64,000 nt of DNA. It comes from Cognatundibacterium aquatile. GTDB lineage: Bacteria > Pseudomonadota > Gammaproteobacteria > Burkholderiales > Burkholderiaceae_D. Made by a program: the position numbers and the translations under genes. Below, piece by piece: positions 1-9,147 of this stretch (its first letter is position 1; every line of letters begins with the position of its first letter). The stretch spans positions 806,001 through 870,000 of the forward strand of contig NZ_JACOFT010000002.1 of assembly GCF_014699135.1 (NCBI RefSeq). Direction: 5' to 3'. Under the pieces are notes generated by a model. It was given only the letters and a program-made list of their open reading frames with translations. It was not told the DNA's origin and did no database searches.

Positions 1-2321
1 ACTGGCTGACGCACCACCATGTCGATCAACTTATTGCCATCGCGGAATTGACCAACGGTTGTGCCGCTCAGAATCGTATTCGCCGCGCGCATAACGTTTT
101 GCGATGTCACACCCAATACCCGCAACTTGTCCTGATCCAGGTCGATACGCACAACTTTCACCGACTCATTCCAGTTGTCGTTCACGCCAATCGCATTCGG
201 ATTCGCCATCATGACTTGCTTTACCTGATCAGCAATCTCGCGCACCTTCGCCACTTCCAGCCCAGTCACGCGGAACTGCACAGGATAAGGCACCGGTGGT
301 CCGTTAGGCAGCAATTTCACGCGACCCCGTACCTCAGGAAAATCCTTCTTGAAAATATCGATGATTTTTAAACGCAACGCCTCTCTTGATTTTAAATCTT
401 TGGGCAAAACAACCAGTTGAGCCACGTTTGTCTGCGGAAAAATCTGATCCAGCGGCAGATAGAAACGCGGACTTCCCGTTCCCACATAACTCGTCACACT
501 GGAAACGCCCTCCTGCTGCCGCACAAAATTTTCAAATTTCTTGGTCTGCGCTTCTGTTGCCGCAAATGACGAGCCTTCCGGCAACCACAATTCGACCATC
601 AATTCAGGACGATTTGAATCCGGGAAAAATTGCTGCTCAATAAATTTAAAGCCAAATACTCCAAGACCAAACACACCCAGGGTGATCGCTATCGTCAGCT
701 TGCGCCACTCGACACACCAATTCACCAGCGCGCGGAAACGGTTATAAAACGGCGAATCAAACAGCTCATGATGGTGGTTATCATTGACGTTATGCGGCTT
801 TACTTTTAACAGCAGATAACCAAGATAAGGCGTAAACAACACTGCGGCCAGCCACGAAATAATCAGTGCCAGCGCATTCACGGAAAACATCGAAAACGTA
901 TATTCGCCCGCTGCCGATTTAGCCAGGCCGATAGGCAAAAAGCCTGCGGCCGTAATCAAAGTTCCGGTCAACATCGGCATCGCCGTTGATGTATAGGCAA
1001 AGGTGGCGGCGTCAAAGCGAGAGAAGCCCTCCTCCATTTTACGCACCATCATTTCTACCGCAATAATCGCATCATCGACCAACAGACCGAGCGCAATAAT
1101 CAAAGCGCCAAGTGAAATTTTATGCAAATCGATGTCAAAGATGCGCATGAATAAGAAGGTAATCGCCAACACCAGAGGAATCGTCAGACCAACAACAAGA
1201 CCCGGCCAGATGTCGAGACGGAAAGGTTTGGTATGCAAGCCAAGCGACAGAAAACTGACTGCCAGCACAATGACGACCGCTTCGATCAGCGTGTGCAGAA
1301 ATTCTCCGACCGATTCTTTCACTGCATCAGGCTGATTTGTCACCTGCTCCAGTTGTATGCCCATCGGAAGTTTTGCCTTGATCGTACGGACATCCGCTTG
1401 TAAATGCTTGCCCAGCTCAATGATATTGCCGCCTTTTTCCATAGAAATACCAAGGCCGATCACTTCCTTGCCGTTAAAGCGCATTTTGTCTTGCGGTGGA
1501 TTTTTATACTCACGTTTTACTGTCGCAAAATCTCCAAGGCGGAAAGTGGTGCCGTTTGCCCGCAATTGCAGATTTTCCAGATCCTTCACCTTCATTAAGG
1601 CGCCGGAAACCCGGACTTGCAGGTTATCCGTAGATGTTGTCAGTACGCCGGTACTTTCAATCCCATTTTGCGAGCCAATCTGAGAAACAATCGCGTCGAA
1701 AGAAATACCCAGTTGGGAAAATTTCTTTTGAGAGAATTCGATATTCAGTTTTTCATCCTGCACGCCGAACAATTCCACCTTCGAAACCGAAGGGATGCGC
1801 AAGAACTGCTGACGAACGAAATCAGCATATTCCTTTACTTCTTCATAGGTGAAGCCATCACCCGACAACGCAAAGATAGAGCCGTAAGTATCACCAAATT
1901 CATCGTTAAAGAAAGGACCGAGCACACCCGGCGGCAAGGTGCCTTTGATATCACCTATCTTCTTACGCACCTGATACCAGGATTGCGCCGTTTCTTTCGG
2001 CGGCGTGGATTCACGCAACTGCAGAATAATCAGTGTTTCGCCTGGCTTGGAATAACTGCGGATGCGATCAATGTACGGCGTCTCTTGCAGCTTTTTTTCC
2101 AGTTTGTCGGTCACCTGGTCGGCCATTTGCAAAGCAGTCGCGCCCGGCCACATTGCGCGGACGACCATCGCGCGGAAAGTGAACGGCGGATCTTCATCCT
2201 GCCCCAGCTTCCCATAACTGAAAATACCGCCAAGCAGCAATACAACGATCAGGTAGCGGATAAGCGGGATATGCTCCAGCGCCCAACCTGACAAATTAAA
2301 ACTTCTCGAAGAGTTACTCAT
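1..2321 (-). CDS. RND efflux transporter, inner-membrane pump subunit (partial, C-terminus off the left edge)
   Basis: Proton-driven multidrug-type (HAE1-like) resistance-nodulation-division pump of the inner membrane. About 773 codons are visible, against roughly 1,020-1,050 usual for the family, so the last quarter is missing. Translation begins MSNSSRSFNL, followed by a first membrane segment (about residues 18-36), a large periplasmic domain, then a run of membrane helices containing the GLLVDDAII signature near residue 415, whose two aspartates form the proton-relay pair in this family. The start codon overlaps the adaptor stop as ATGA, so pump synthesis is probably coupled to the adaptor. 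No outer-membrane factor gene is visible on the adaptor side; it could lie beyond the left edge. Substrate cannot be told from sequence. Confidence 0.93.
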   Translation of the reverse strand, partial: MSNSSRSFNLSGWALEHIPLIRYLIVVLLLGGIFSYGKLGQDEDPPFTFRAMVVRAMWPGATALQMADQVTDKLEKKLQETPYIDRIRSYSKPGETLIILQLRESTPPKETAQSWYQVRKKIGDIKGTLPPGVLGPFFNDEFGDTYGSIFALSGDGFTYEEVKEYADFVRQQFLRIPSVSKVELFGVQDEKLNIEFSQKKFSQLGISFDAIVSQIGSQNGIESTGVLTTSTDNLQVRVSGALMKVKDLENLQLRANGTTFRLGDFATVKREYKNPPQDKMRFNGKEVIGLGISMEKGGNIIELGKHLQADVRTIKAKLPMGIQLEQVTNQPDAVKESVGEFLHTLIEAVVIVLAVSFLSLGLHTKPFRLDIWPGLVVGLTIPLVLAITFLFMRIFDIDLHKISLGALIIALGLLVDDAIIAVEMMVRKMEEGFSRFDAATFAYTSTAMPMLTGTLITAAGFLPIGLAKSAAGEYTFSMFSVNALALIISWLAAVLFTPYLGYLLLKVKPHNVNDNHHHELFDSPFYNRFRALVNWCVEWRKLTIAITLGVFGLGVFGFKFIEQQFFPDSNRPELMVELWLPEGSSFAATEAQTKKFENFVRQQEGVSSVTSYVGTGSPRFYLPLDQIFPQTNVAQLVVLPKDLKSREALRLKIIDIFKKDFPEVRGRVKLLPNGPPVPYPVQFRVTGLEVAKVREIADQVKQVMMANPNAIGVNDNWNESVKVVRIDLDQDKLRVLGVTSQNVMRAANTILSGTTVGQFRDGNKLIDMVVRQP

Positions 2322-3535
2322 TTAGAGGCTCCCACCGCAGAAGCTGACGCTTCCGTCACTGGCGGCTTTGTTGCTGGTGGCTTTATTGCCGGAGACTCAG
2401 CTCCCAGTATGCTGACTTTCTGCCCTTGTTTTAACAAATTAACACCAGCAGTCACGACCTGCTGGCCAGAAGAAATTCCACCCGCAATCAACACATCTTC
2501 GCCCGATGCGCCAGCCAGTTTCACCGGCACCAGCTTCACCGCACCGCCACTGACGATCCAGACCGCGGTCTGCCCTTTATCCTGAAATAATGCCGTGGTC
2601 GGCAGTTTAAATACTGGCGCCGGATTCGGTGCGACGAAGCTGACATTGGCCGTCATACCGAGACGCACATCTTTTGCATCCGCTGGCAAACTGACTTTAG
2701 CGAGATAAGTGCGCGTCACCGCATCCGCGACCGGTGATAATTCACGTAACTTACCCGGCAATACCAATGTCGGATCAGCCCATAAGCCGACCCTGATATC
2801 ACTCATCTGCCGTATGGTATTGATTTTGTTTTCCGGAATACCTACAACTACATCCATCTCACCAGTTTGCGCAACGCGGACAACCGGCGTTCCGGCAGCA
2901 ACAACCTGCCCGACTTCTGCGTCAATCCCGGTGACAACGCCATCAACGTCAGCAATCAGCGTCGCGTATCCGGCCTGATTGCTCTGATTTTTAAAGCCGG
3001 CAACTGCCTGCTCAAAACTGGCTTGCGCTGCTTTATAGGCGACCTCTTTGCTATCGAGGATTGCTGCTGCAACGAAATTCTTTGCGCGTAATTCCTGATA
3101 GCGTTTTAAATCGGCCTGAGCCAGATCGCGATTACTTTCTGCCGCTGTCAACGCCGCTTTCGCCTGCATTTGTGCCAGCAGTAAATCCTGAGGATCAAGC
3201 TGCATCAGCAATTGCCCACGCTTCACCACCGTTCCCAGCTCAACCTTACGTTGAACAATCTTGCCGCCGACACGAAAGCCCAGACGAGATTCTATTCGTG
3301 GGCGCACTTCGCCGGATAATTCAAATGCCACATCAGAAGTGGTATTGGTCGCGGTGACCACACGCACTGGCCGCACGTCCTCGGTTTTCTCAACCGGCTT
3401 GGAACAGGCCACCAACAAACTCAACAAGGAAAGCGCAGCAATCGCCCGCGACGAGGACAAACCTGAATGCCGCAGTTTGACGCGATTGACAACGGGGGAC
3501 GCGTCAGCGAACACGGGAGTTTTTAGTGTTAACAC
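2318..3535 (-). CDS. RND efflux periplasmic adaptor (membrane fusion) lipoprotein
   Basis: Periplasmic adaptor linking the downstream RND pump to an outer-membrane channel. A hydrophobic stretch (about residues 31-43) ends in the lipobox LVAC with Cys44, so the mature protein should be a lipoprotein. The body has the usual order: barrel-sandwich half with SRLGFRVGGKI, an alpha-helical hairpin (TAAESNRDLAQADLKRYQEL), second lipoyl half (ADVDGVVTGI), beta-barrel and membrane-proximal domain. A proline/alanine-rich tail closes the protein. The stretch before the hydrophobic core is long (about 30 residues), so a later non-ATG start is possible. Stop overlaps the pump start by four bases (ATGA). 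First gene of the pair; regulator not seen. Confidence 0.92.
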   Translation of the reverse strand: MLTLKTPVFADASPVVNRVKLRHSGLSSSRAIAALSLLSLLVACSKPVEKTEDVRPVRVVTATNTTSDVAFELSGEVRPRIESRLGFRVGGKIVQRKVELGTVVKRGQLLMQLDPQDLLLAQMQAKAALTAAESNRDLAQADLKRYQELRAKNFVAAAILDSKEVAYKAAQASFEQAVAGFKNQSNQAGYATLIADVDGVVTGIDAEVGQVVAAGTPVVRVAQTGEMDVVVGIPENKINTIRQMSDIRVGLWADPTLVLPGKLRELSPVADAVTRTYLAKVSLPADAKDVRLGMTANVSFVAPNPAPVFKLPTTALFQDKGQTAVWIVSGGAVKLVPVKLAGASGEDVLIAGGISSGQQVVTAGVNLLKQGQKVSILGAESPAIKPPATKPPVTEASASAVGASK

Positions 3536-3721
3536 AAAAGTTTTCCTTTACTATGCGGACCGAATGAGGCGGCTGGTAATGAGATGACATATTCATCATT
3601 ACCGCAACTAATTGCAACTGATCGCACTGATTTTAAATAAATGACTGGCTGGTTATTTATTATAATTAAGGTCAACCTATTTGCCAATGACTTTTCGGTC
3701 ATTAAGGATTTATACCCACTT

Positions 3722-4543
3722 ATGTCTGTTGAACACTACGAAAATTTTCCTGTCGCATCGATCTTACTTCCGCCGCATTTACGACCGGCAGTCGAAGTCA
3801 TTTATGCTTTTGCCCGCAGTGCGGACGATATTGCGGACGAGGGAGATGCCACGCCTGAACAGCGTCTGACAGCGCTCAGCGCCTATGAGCAGGAGCTCGA
3901 CTTCATTGAGCAAAACAGCAACAGTACACAGCCCATGTTCATCGCTCTGGCTGATGTTATCCGACAACACCAACTGCCGCTGCAGGCGTTTCGGGATTTA
4001 CTTTCGGCATTTAAACAGGACGTGGTCACCACCCGTTATGTTGATTTCGGACAGTTGCAAGATTATTGTCGTCGTTCGGCCAATCCGGTCGGTCGTATCA
4101 TGCTGCATCTGTATCGCGCGGCGACGCCAGAAAACATCCGAGACTCGGATGCGATTTGCTCGGCACTACAGTTGATTAATTTCTGGCAGGATGTCGCGAT
4201 TGATTGGAAAAAACAGCGCATTTATCTGCCGCAAAGTGACATGCAAACCTTCGGCGTCAGCGAGCAGGATATCGCAAATCAGAATTTGAACGCCGCCTGG
4301 CAAGCACTGATGCAATTCCAAATCGCGCGCGCGCGCCAGATGATGCTCGCAGGTAGCGGGTTGGCGACGCAACTTCCGGGCCGCATCGGCTGGGAGCTGC
4401 GCTTAGTTATTCAGGGCGGTCTGCGCATCATAGAGAAAATTGAAGCTGTGAATGGCGATGTGTTTCATCATCGGCCGACACTGAAGGCGCAGGATTGGCT
4501 ACTGCTGGGCTGGCGCGCACTGCGAATGCCGTCCAGAGACTGA
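3722..4543 (+). CDS. hpnC: Hydroxysqualene synthase HpnC
   Basis: Squalene/phytoene-synthase-fold enzyme that in the HpnCDE route converts presqualene diphosphate to hydroxysqualene on the way to hopanoids. Length 273 aa is normal. First Asp-rich motif ARSADDIADE (residues 32-40 region, DDIADE at 35-40) and second motif FWQDVAIDW (154-162) followed by KKQRIYLP are present. I choose ATG 3722 (MSVEHYENFP, the usual HpnC beginning) rather than the in-frame ATG at 3641, because a TATAAT sequence at 3661-3666 lies between them. Unlike the usual hpnC-hpnD-hpnE run, about 2.4 kb with three other genes separates it from hpnD. Product and role follow from family knowledge. Confidence 0.92.
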   Translation: MSVEHYENFPVASILLPPHLRPAVEVIYAFARSADDIADEGDATPEQRLTALSAYEQELDFIEQNSNSTQPMFIALADVIRQHQLPLQAFRDLLSAFKQDVVTTRYVDFGQLQDYCRRSANPVGRIMLHLYRAATPENIRDSDAICSALQLINFWQDVAIDWKKQRIYLPQSDMQTFGVSEQDIANQNLNAAWQALMQFQIARARQMMLAGSGLATQLPGRIGWELRLVIQGGLRIIEKIEAVNGDVFHHRPTLKAQDWLLLGWRALRMPSRD

Positions 4544-4557
4544 TTCAGCATCAATAA

Positions 4558-4635
4558 ATACTCCCCCCAGTATATAAAAGAGCCCAATGAATACGCAGAG
4601 GTTAGCGATGTTTTTTAAAAATAGTGGGGGAGTAT
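4558..4635. repeat. 78-bp dispersed palindromic element, copy A
   Basis: Starts ATACTCCCCC (4558-4567) and ends with its exact inverse GGGGGAGTAT (4626-4635), so the ends can pair as a 10-bp stem. The interior shares CCCAATGA and the block GCAGAGGTTAG with a same-length copy at 60967-61044 and a diverged copy near 35695-35770. It lies just downstream of hpnC and upstream of a small lipoprotein gene. The end sequence TACTCCCCCCAGTA also resembles the TACT/G-tract/AGTA operators of RcnR/FrmR-type (CsoR family) repressors. Element nature is direct observation; function is unknown. Confidence 0.75.
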
Positions 4636-4794
4636 ATAAATTATTGCAAAACTAACATCAAGTTACAAAAAATTTCAACATCCATAAATAAGTGCGTAAA
4701 GCGCTGACGTATACTGAAACAAAGCCGCATAATGCGACTGGCAAGACGATCCCAGTCCCCACATCCAGCAACCTTAACAACGTCAGGCTTACTC

Positions 4795-4983
4795 ATGCGA
4801 ACTTGTATATCGCGAATGTTTTTCCTACTATGCGTTTTCCCACTGAGTGCGTGCACTGTCATTGCCATCGCCGACGTCGCTGTCTCCACGACAGTGAAAG
4901 TCGGGGGTGCCGTCGTTGGAACGGCGGTGGATGTGACCGCCGCAGGCGTTAAAGCAGTAACCAAGAGCAACCCTGAAAAATAA
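4795..4983 (+). CDS. Small lipoprotein (NF038104-like family)
   Basis: A 62-residue protein starting MRTCISRMFFLLC; an alternative start at Met8 (4816) also gives a good signal. The hydrophobic core ends in the lipobox LSAC, after which the mature part is only about 43 residues: TVIAIADVAVSTTVKVGG, then a Val/Ala-rich stretch and a charged tail KSNPEK. It resembles the short NF038104-type lipoproteins common in Proteobacteria, whose function is not known. It lies 40 bp upstream of the M24-family gene and may be cotranscribed with it. An in-frame ATG at 4732 would place 21 unlikely residues before the signal and is not used. Confidence 0.72.
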   Translation: MRTCISRMFFLLCVFPLSACTVIAIADVAVSTTVKVGGAVVGTAVDVTAAGVKAVTKSNPEK

Positions 4984-5023
4984 ACCCAGATTCACTATCA
5001 CGCCCAGTTGAAACGGAAAGATT

Positions 5024-5728
5024 ATGCCAACCGCGTTCGAGATCGAACAGCACAGACAAGTACAAAGCGCCGCCAAAACTGTATTGCAGCAAATGGCTGG
5101 TCTGATTACTGCAGATGACACCGAAAAAAGTATCGCTGAAAAAGCGCACCGGCTACTGCAGGCGCAAGGCTATCCGGATACCTGGTATCACTCTTGTCCG
5201 GCACTGGTATTGCTCGGCTCACGCAGTTGCGTCTCCGTCTCCGGGCGCGATTATCAACCCAACGAAGAACGTGTCGGTAACGATAATCTGGTCACGATCG
5301 ATCTGAGTCCGACGCGGGATCGCTTCTGGGGCGACTGCGCCCGTTCATTTCCGATAGAACACGGCAAAGTCACACCGACACCGCAATTAATCGAATTCAG
5401 AAATGGTCTGAATTTCCTGAAACAGATGCATCAGCAAATGCAGGCTCTGGTAAGACCTCAGACCACGTTTGGCCAGTTGTTTGAATGGGCCAATATGCGC
5501 ATACGTCAGAACGGTTTCGTCAATCTCGATTATCGCAACAACGTCGGCCACAGCATCGCTAACGACAAAGATCAGCGCCAGTATATTGATTCCAGCAATG
5601 ACATTCCATTGTCGGAAGTTGGTTTTTTCAGCTTTGAACCATTTATCAGGCTCAAGGGAGGAAAATGGGGTTTCAAGCGGGAAGGCATTTTTTATTTCAA
5701 TGACGCAGGCATGCTGGAAGAACTGTAA
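5024..5728 (+). CDS. M24 (pita-bread fold) metallopeptidase-family protein
   Basis: A compact 234-aa protein with the creatinase/methionine aminopeptidase fold and little else. The five metal-ligand positions expected of the family can be followed: Asp in TIDLSP, Asp in GDCARS, His in VGHSIA, Glu in FSFEPF and Glu in KREGIF. This suggests an active di-metal site rather than a pseudoenzyme, although the first motif is IDLSP rather than the commoner IDxG form. There is no signal peptide, so it should act in the cytoplasm. It sits between hpnC and hpnD in the same direction, and a bidirectional terminator follows. Substrate (X-Pro peptide or another amide) cannot be inferred. Confidence 0.82.
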   Translation: MPTAFEIEQHRQVQSAAKTVLQQMAGLITADDTEKSIAEKAHRLLQAQGYPDTWYHSCPALVLLGSRSCVSVSGRDYQPNEERVGNDNLVTIDLSPTRDRFWGDCARSFPIEHGKVTPTPQLIEFRNGLNFLKQMHQQMQALVRPQTTFGQLFEWANMRIRQNGFVNLDYRNNVGHSIANDKDQRQYIDSSNDIPLSEVGFFSFEPFIRLKGGKWGFKREGIFYFNDAGMLEEL

Positions 5729-5757
5729 CCCTGCCATCGCTCGGTGCATCAAACAGT

Positions 5758-5789
5758 AAAAAAGCCCACCGATGATGGTGGGCTTTTTT
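5758..5789. terminator. Bidirectional intrinsic terminator
   Basis: GCCCACC (5764-5770) and GGTGGGC (5777-5783) form a stem flanked by A and T runs, so it can end both the plus-strand M24-family gene and the minus-strand repeat lipoprotein that converge here. Confidence 0.9.
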
Positions 5790-5819
5790 ATATGAAGCGA
5801 ATACTGAATAAAAGTACGC

Positions 5820-6701
5820 TCAGGCGCAATTAACCACGATGTTACTTGCGGCGTCCGGCTTGGTAATATCTGCCACACCGCTTGCATTCTGCACAGTACA
5901 GGTCTGTCCGGTCGGTTGCGTTGCCACTGTCACCGCATATGTCATGCCATTGAGCAGACTCCAGCCAAAATTATAAATACCGATCGTGCTGATCGCTAAG
6001 GTATCGGTAGTGGATTTTGCTGTCGTCGCATTCGACAGCGTCAATGTATTACCAGCGGTCAGACCATTCACCGTAACCTTGACCGGTACCGCAGGAACGC
6101 AGGAAACCGCGACATTGTTGATCGCGTTCGGATATTTATTATCCGCTACGCCGGTACCATTGGCGACCGTACAATACTGTGCGGCTGGTGGCATCGCCAC
6201 CGTCACATTGTAACGATACCCGCTGACCACATAATTAGTTAACTGGAATGCGCCATTGGCGGACAAGGACATCGTCTTGTCTGTGGCAACACTAGTGGCT
6301 GGATTCACCGTATTGTTGTTCAAGGTAATCGCGCCACTATCGGCCATGCCGGACAGGGTTCCGGAAACCGGCACATTCGGCACACAAGTCACCACGATGT
6401 TATTCAGTGCCCCCTCGCCCGTCATTTTTCCCGTGCCATTGGCGACTGTGCAATTCACCAGATTTGGCTGGCTAGAGACAATGATAGAGTAATTAGCATT
6501 GCTCGCCACATTGAATGAAAAAGGGCCATCTGCAGTCAGTGTCCGGATGAAGTTCTGCTCATTCATCAATTGCACTGAATTTGCCCCTGTTGTTCCCAGA
6601 CCCGTGACGGTGCCGCCGACGGACGTGTAAACGAAGCCACCGCATCCAGCCAGGATAATTCCCAGGCCACCCAAAATTGCCACAAGTTTCGATTTATTCA
6701 A
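5820..6701 (-). CDS. Lipoprotein with three tandem Cys-paired beta-rich repeats
   Basis: A 293-aa predicted surface or periplasmic lipoprotein; the signal ends in LAGC with Cys20. The mature part is three tandem repeats of about 80-90 residues. Each opens with a GTxxG/VNGL-type strand, contains SxNGxFxF-like hydrophobic strands, and ends with CTVANGTG (third copy CTVQNASG), a linker, then NNIVVTC, NNVAVSC or SNIVVNC. The two cysteines near the end of each repeat probably form a disulfide. The layout recalls repeat lipoproteins of Oxalobacteraceae and other betaproteobacteria, but I do not recognise a named function. It is transcribed divergently from hpnD and lies inside the interrupted hopanoid cluster. 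Confidence 0.78.
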   Translation of the reverse strand: MNKSKLVAILGGLGIILAGCGGFVYTSVGGTVTGLGTTGANSVQLMNEQNFIRTLTADGPFSFNVASNANYSIIVSSQPNLVNCTVANGTGKMTGEGALNNIVVTCVPNVPVSGTLSGMADSGAITLNNNTVNPATSVATDKTMSLSANGAFQLTNYVVSGYRYNVTVAMPPAAQYCTVANGTGVADNKYPNAINNVAVSCVPAVPVKVTVNGLTAGNTLTLSNATTAKSTTDTLAISTIGIYNFGWSLLNGMTYAVTVATQPTGQTCTVQNASGVADITKPDAASNIVVNCA

Positions 6702-6954
6702 GATGTTTGTCCAAATTTAAAGTTTCGAGTCAAAAGCCAGGCTCTTTTGTGCAGAGCGATAATATAATGCGCCCACTATTATACGAGCTGTCGCGTTTTG
6801 AGTTAAGAATTCTACAATCTGATTACATTACGATACTTCCGTTCTACATGCAGCATCGCAATCTGAACAGGTTGAGGCATGTTGAAGTTTGTTAGCATAG
6901 CAACTCTTGTCAACTTTGATCAGCCCAGCGTCAACAACTTTTTTATATTCCAGC

Positions 6955-7788
6955 ATGTCACCAGACGAATATTGCCAACAAAAAGCTGCAGAAAGCGGCT
7001 CCAGTTTTTACTACAGCTTCCTGTTCCTGCCAGCAGAAAGACGCCGCGCCATCACTGCGCTCTATGCTTTTTGCCGCGAAGTGGATGATGTCGTCGATGA
7101 AAGTACTGACGATATGGTTGCCCGCAGCAGACTGACTTGGTGGCGCAAAGAAATTCAGGCAATGCTGGCGAATACGCCGACACATCCTGTCACCAGAGCC
7201 TTGCTGCCACACCTGACGACTTACCAGCTTGAAGGTGCGCATCTGATGGCGGTCATCGATGGCATGGAAATGGACTTGAATCAGACCCGTTACCTGGACT
7301 TTCCTGCGCTGCAAAAATACTGCTGGCATGTCGCTGGTGTCGTCGGGATTTTATCGGCCAGCATCTTTGGCATTAGCAATCCGCAAACCAAAGTATTCGC
7401 CGAGAAACTCGGCCTTGCGTTTCAAATGACGAATATCATCCGAGATGTCGGTGAAGATGCGCGCAAGGGCAGAATTTATCTTCCAGTCAATGAACTGCAA
7501 CAGTTTAAGGTGACGGCAGCCGACATACTGAATGCCAGACATAGCCCTGAATTTGAAGCGCTGATGCAGTTCCAGTACGAACGGGCTCAGAAACTCTATG
7601 ATGAGGCACTGGCAATACTGCCACCAGAAGACCGCCGCGCGCAGCGTACCGGCTTGATTATGGCGGTCATCTACAGAACGCTGCTATCGGAAATTCAGCG
7701 CGATGGCTTTCATGTGCTGAGCCAGCGCATCTCGCTGACACCGATACGTAAACTCTGGCTCGCCTGGAAAACCTATATCCGTGGCTGA
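6955..7788 (+). CDS. hpnD: Presqualene diphosphate synthase HpnD
   Basis: Condenses two farnesyl diphosphates to presqualene diphosphate, the first step of the HpnDCE route to squalene and hopanoids. At 277 aa, the Asp-rich motifs are REVDDVVDE (residues 41-49) and RDVGEDARKGRIYLP (from residue 163). ATG 6955 (MSPDEYCQQK) is chosen over the ATG at 6907, which would add 16 low-complexity residues and lacks family resemblance. The next gene, hpnE, starts at or just after this stop, so the two form a tight unit. It shares fold and ancestry with HpnC but has the longer C-terminal region typical of HpnD. Confidence 0.93.
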   Translation: MSPDEYCQQKAAESGSSFYYSFLFLPAERRRAITALYAFCREVDDVVDESTDDMVARSRLTWWRKEIQAMLANTPTHPVTRALLPHLTTYQLEGAHLMAVIDGMEMDLNQTRYLDFPALQKYCWHVAGVVGILSASIFGISNPQTKVFAEKLGLAFQMTNIIRDVGEDARKGRIYLPVNELQQFKVTAADILNARHSPEFEALMQFQYERAQKLYDEALAILPPEDRRAQRTGLIMAVIYRTLLSEIQRDGFHVLSQRISLTPIRKLWLAWKTYIRG

Positions 7789-9121
7789 AATGGCGAAGGT
7801 CTCAAAAAAAATTGCTGTGATCGGTGGTGGCTGGGCGGGCTGTGCGGCAGCTGTCACATTGACGCAAAACGAACATCAGGTCAGCCTGTTTGAGTCGGCC
7901 AAAACACTCGGTGGCCGCGCGCGCGGCGTCGGGATTAATGGACTCACAGTTGATAATGGTCAGCATATTCTGCTGGGCGCATATCAGCAGAGTCTGAAAT
8001 TAATGAAAACCGTCGGTGTTGACCTGAACGCTGCGTTTTTGCGGCTGCCGCTACAAATGATCTACCCAGAGCACGAAGATGGCATGCACTTCATTGCGCC
8101 ACGACTGCCTGCGCCACTGCATATGCTCGTGGCTCTCTGGAGGGCGAAAGGTCTGCGCCGCGAAGACAAGCTGGCACTCGCCAGATTTTCCTCTGCAGCG
8201 CGCTGGATGGGCTGGACGCTCAATACCGATTGCACCGTCGCAGAATTGCTGCAACGCTTTGATCAGACAAGCAGACTGTGCCGCCTGATGTGGAATCCAC
8301 TTTGCATCGCTGCATTAAACACACCTGCTGAACAGGCTTCGGCGCAGGTGTTTCTGAATGTTCTGCGGGACAGCCTTGGCGCCAGTCGTGCCGCATCCGA
8401 CATGTTGCTGCCGAGACTGAATCTGTCTGCACTGTTCCCGCAAAAAGCGGCGGAATTCTTACAGCTTCACGGCGCTGATGTGGCATGTTCAAGCGCAATC
8501 AAAGCAATCAAAAAAGACGGCGCATCTCAATGGATCATACAGTCCGCGCAGCAAAATGAGCAGACATTTGACGGCATCGTTATTGCCACTGATGCCAGTA
8601 ATGCGCAGCGACTGCTGAGTGATGCGGACACTGGCATTACATTGCCACCACTGACATACAAAGCCATCACGAGCTGCTATTTGCAGTATGCGCCAGGAAC
8701 AAGCCTGCCGCGCCCCATGTATGCTTTATTGGACGATCCCTCGCAACAGCAATGGGGACAATATGTATTTGACCGCGGCCAGTTGCATGACGATCAGAGC
8801 GGCTTGTTGGCAGTGGTGATCAGCGCACCCGAAGAGCACCAGCAAGATCACCAGTCACTCGCAGGCGCGATTGCCCGGCAATTGACTGATAGCTTCCAGC
8901 GCCCCGAACTGGCAAGCCCGCTCTGGCACCAGATCATTACCGAAAAAAGAGCAACCTTCAGCTGCACTCCGGCGCTACAACGCCCGCCAAACAGCACAGG
9001 CATAGCCGGGCTGACATTGGCCGGAGACTATACGCAGGGCGATTATCCGGCGACACTCGAAGGCGCGGTCAGCAGCGGCATCCACGCAGCAACTGAGGTC
9101 ATCAACAGCCTGCGCCAATAA
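7781..9121 (+). CDS. hpnE: Hydroxysqualene dehydroxylase HpnE
   Basis: FAD-dependent amine-oxidase-fold enzyme that reduces hydroxysqualene to squalene. The N-terminus carries the Rossmann dinucleotide motif VIGGGWAGCAAA, followed by the second FAD motif LGGRARG, and the C-terminus has the flavin-closing LAGDYTQGDYPATLEGAVSSG. Two starts are plausible: GTG 7781 (446 aa, overlapping the hpnD stop by eight bases) or ATG 7790 (443 aa, one base after it); either way it is coupled to hpnD. No squalene-hopene cyclase gene is in the window, so the rest of the hopanoid pathway must lie elsewhere. Confidence 0.9.
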   Translation: MAEMAKVSKKIAVIGGGWAGCAAAVTLTQNEHQVSLFESAKTLGGRARGVGINGLTVDNGQHILLGAYQQSLKLMKTVGVDLNAAFLRLPLQMIYPEHEDGMHFIAPRLPAPLHMLVALWRAKGLRREDKLALARFSSAARWMGWTLNTDCTVAELLQRFDQTSRLCRLMWNPLCIAALNTPAEQASAQVFLNVLRDSLGASRAASDMLLPRLNLSALFPQKAAEFLQLHGADVACSSAIKAIKKDGASQWIIQSAQQNEQTFDGIVIATDASNAQRLLSDADTGITLPPLTYKAITSCYLQYAPGTSLPRPMYALLDDPSQQQWGQYVFDRGQLHDDQSGLLAVVISAPEEHQQDHQSLAGAIARQLTDSFQRPELASPLWHQIITEKRATFSCTPALQRPPNSTGIAGLTLAGDYTQGDYPATLEGAVSSGIHAATEVINSLRQ

Positions 9122-9147
9122 ACACAACTGCTGCGCGAGGCCAGATC

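Noticed and set aside
1617-2291. A 224-codon plus-strand frame
   Set aside because: Antisense to the RND pump; rich in Arg, Gln and His as expected of a shadow frame.
4558-4635. Interpretation of the C-tract element as an intrinsic terminator of hpnC
   Set aside because: The pairing arms are 58 bp apart and no T run follows; a same-length copy elsewhere argues for a dispersed element.
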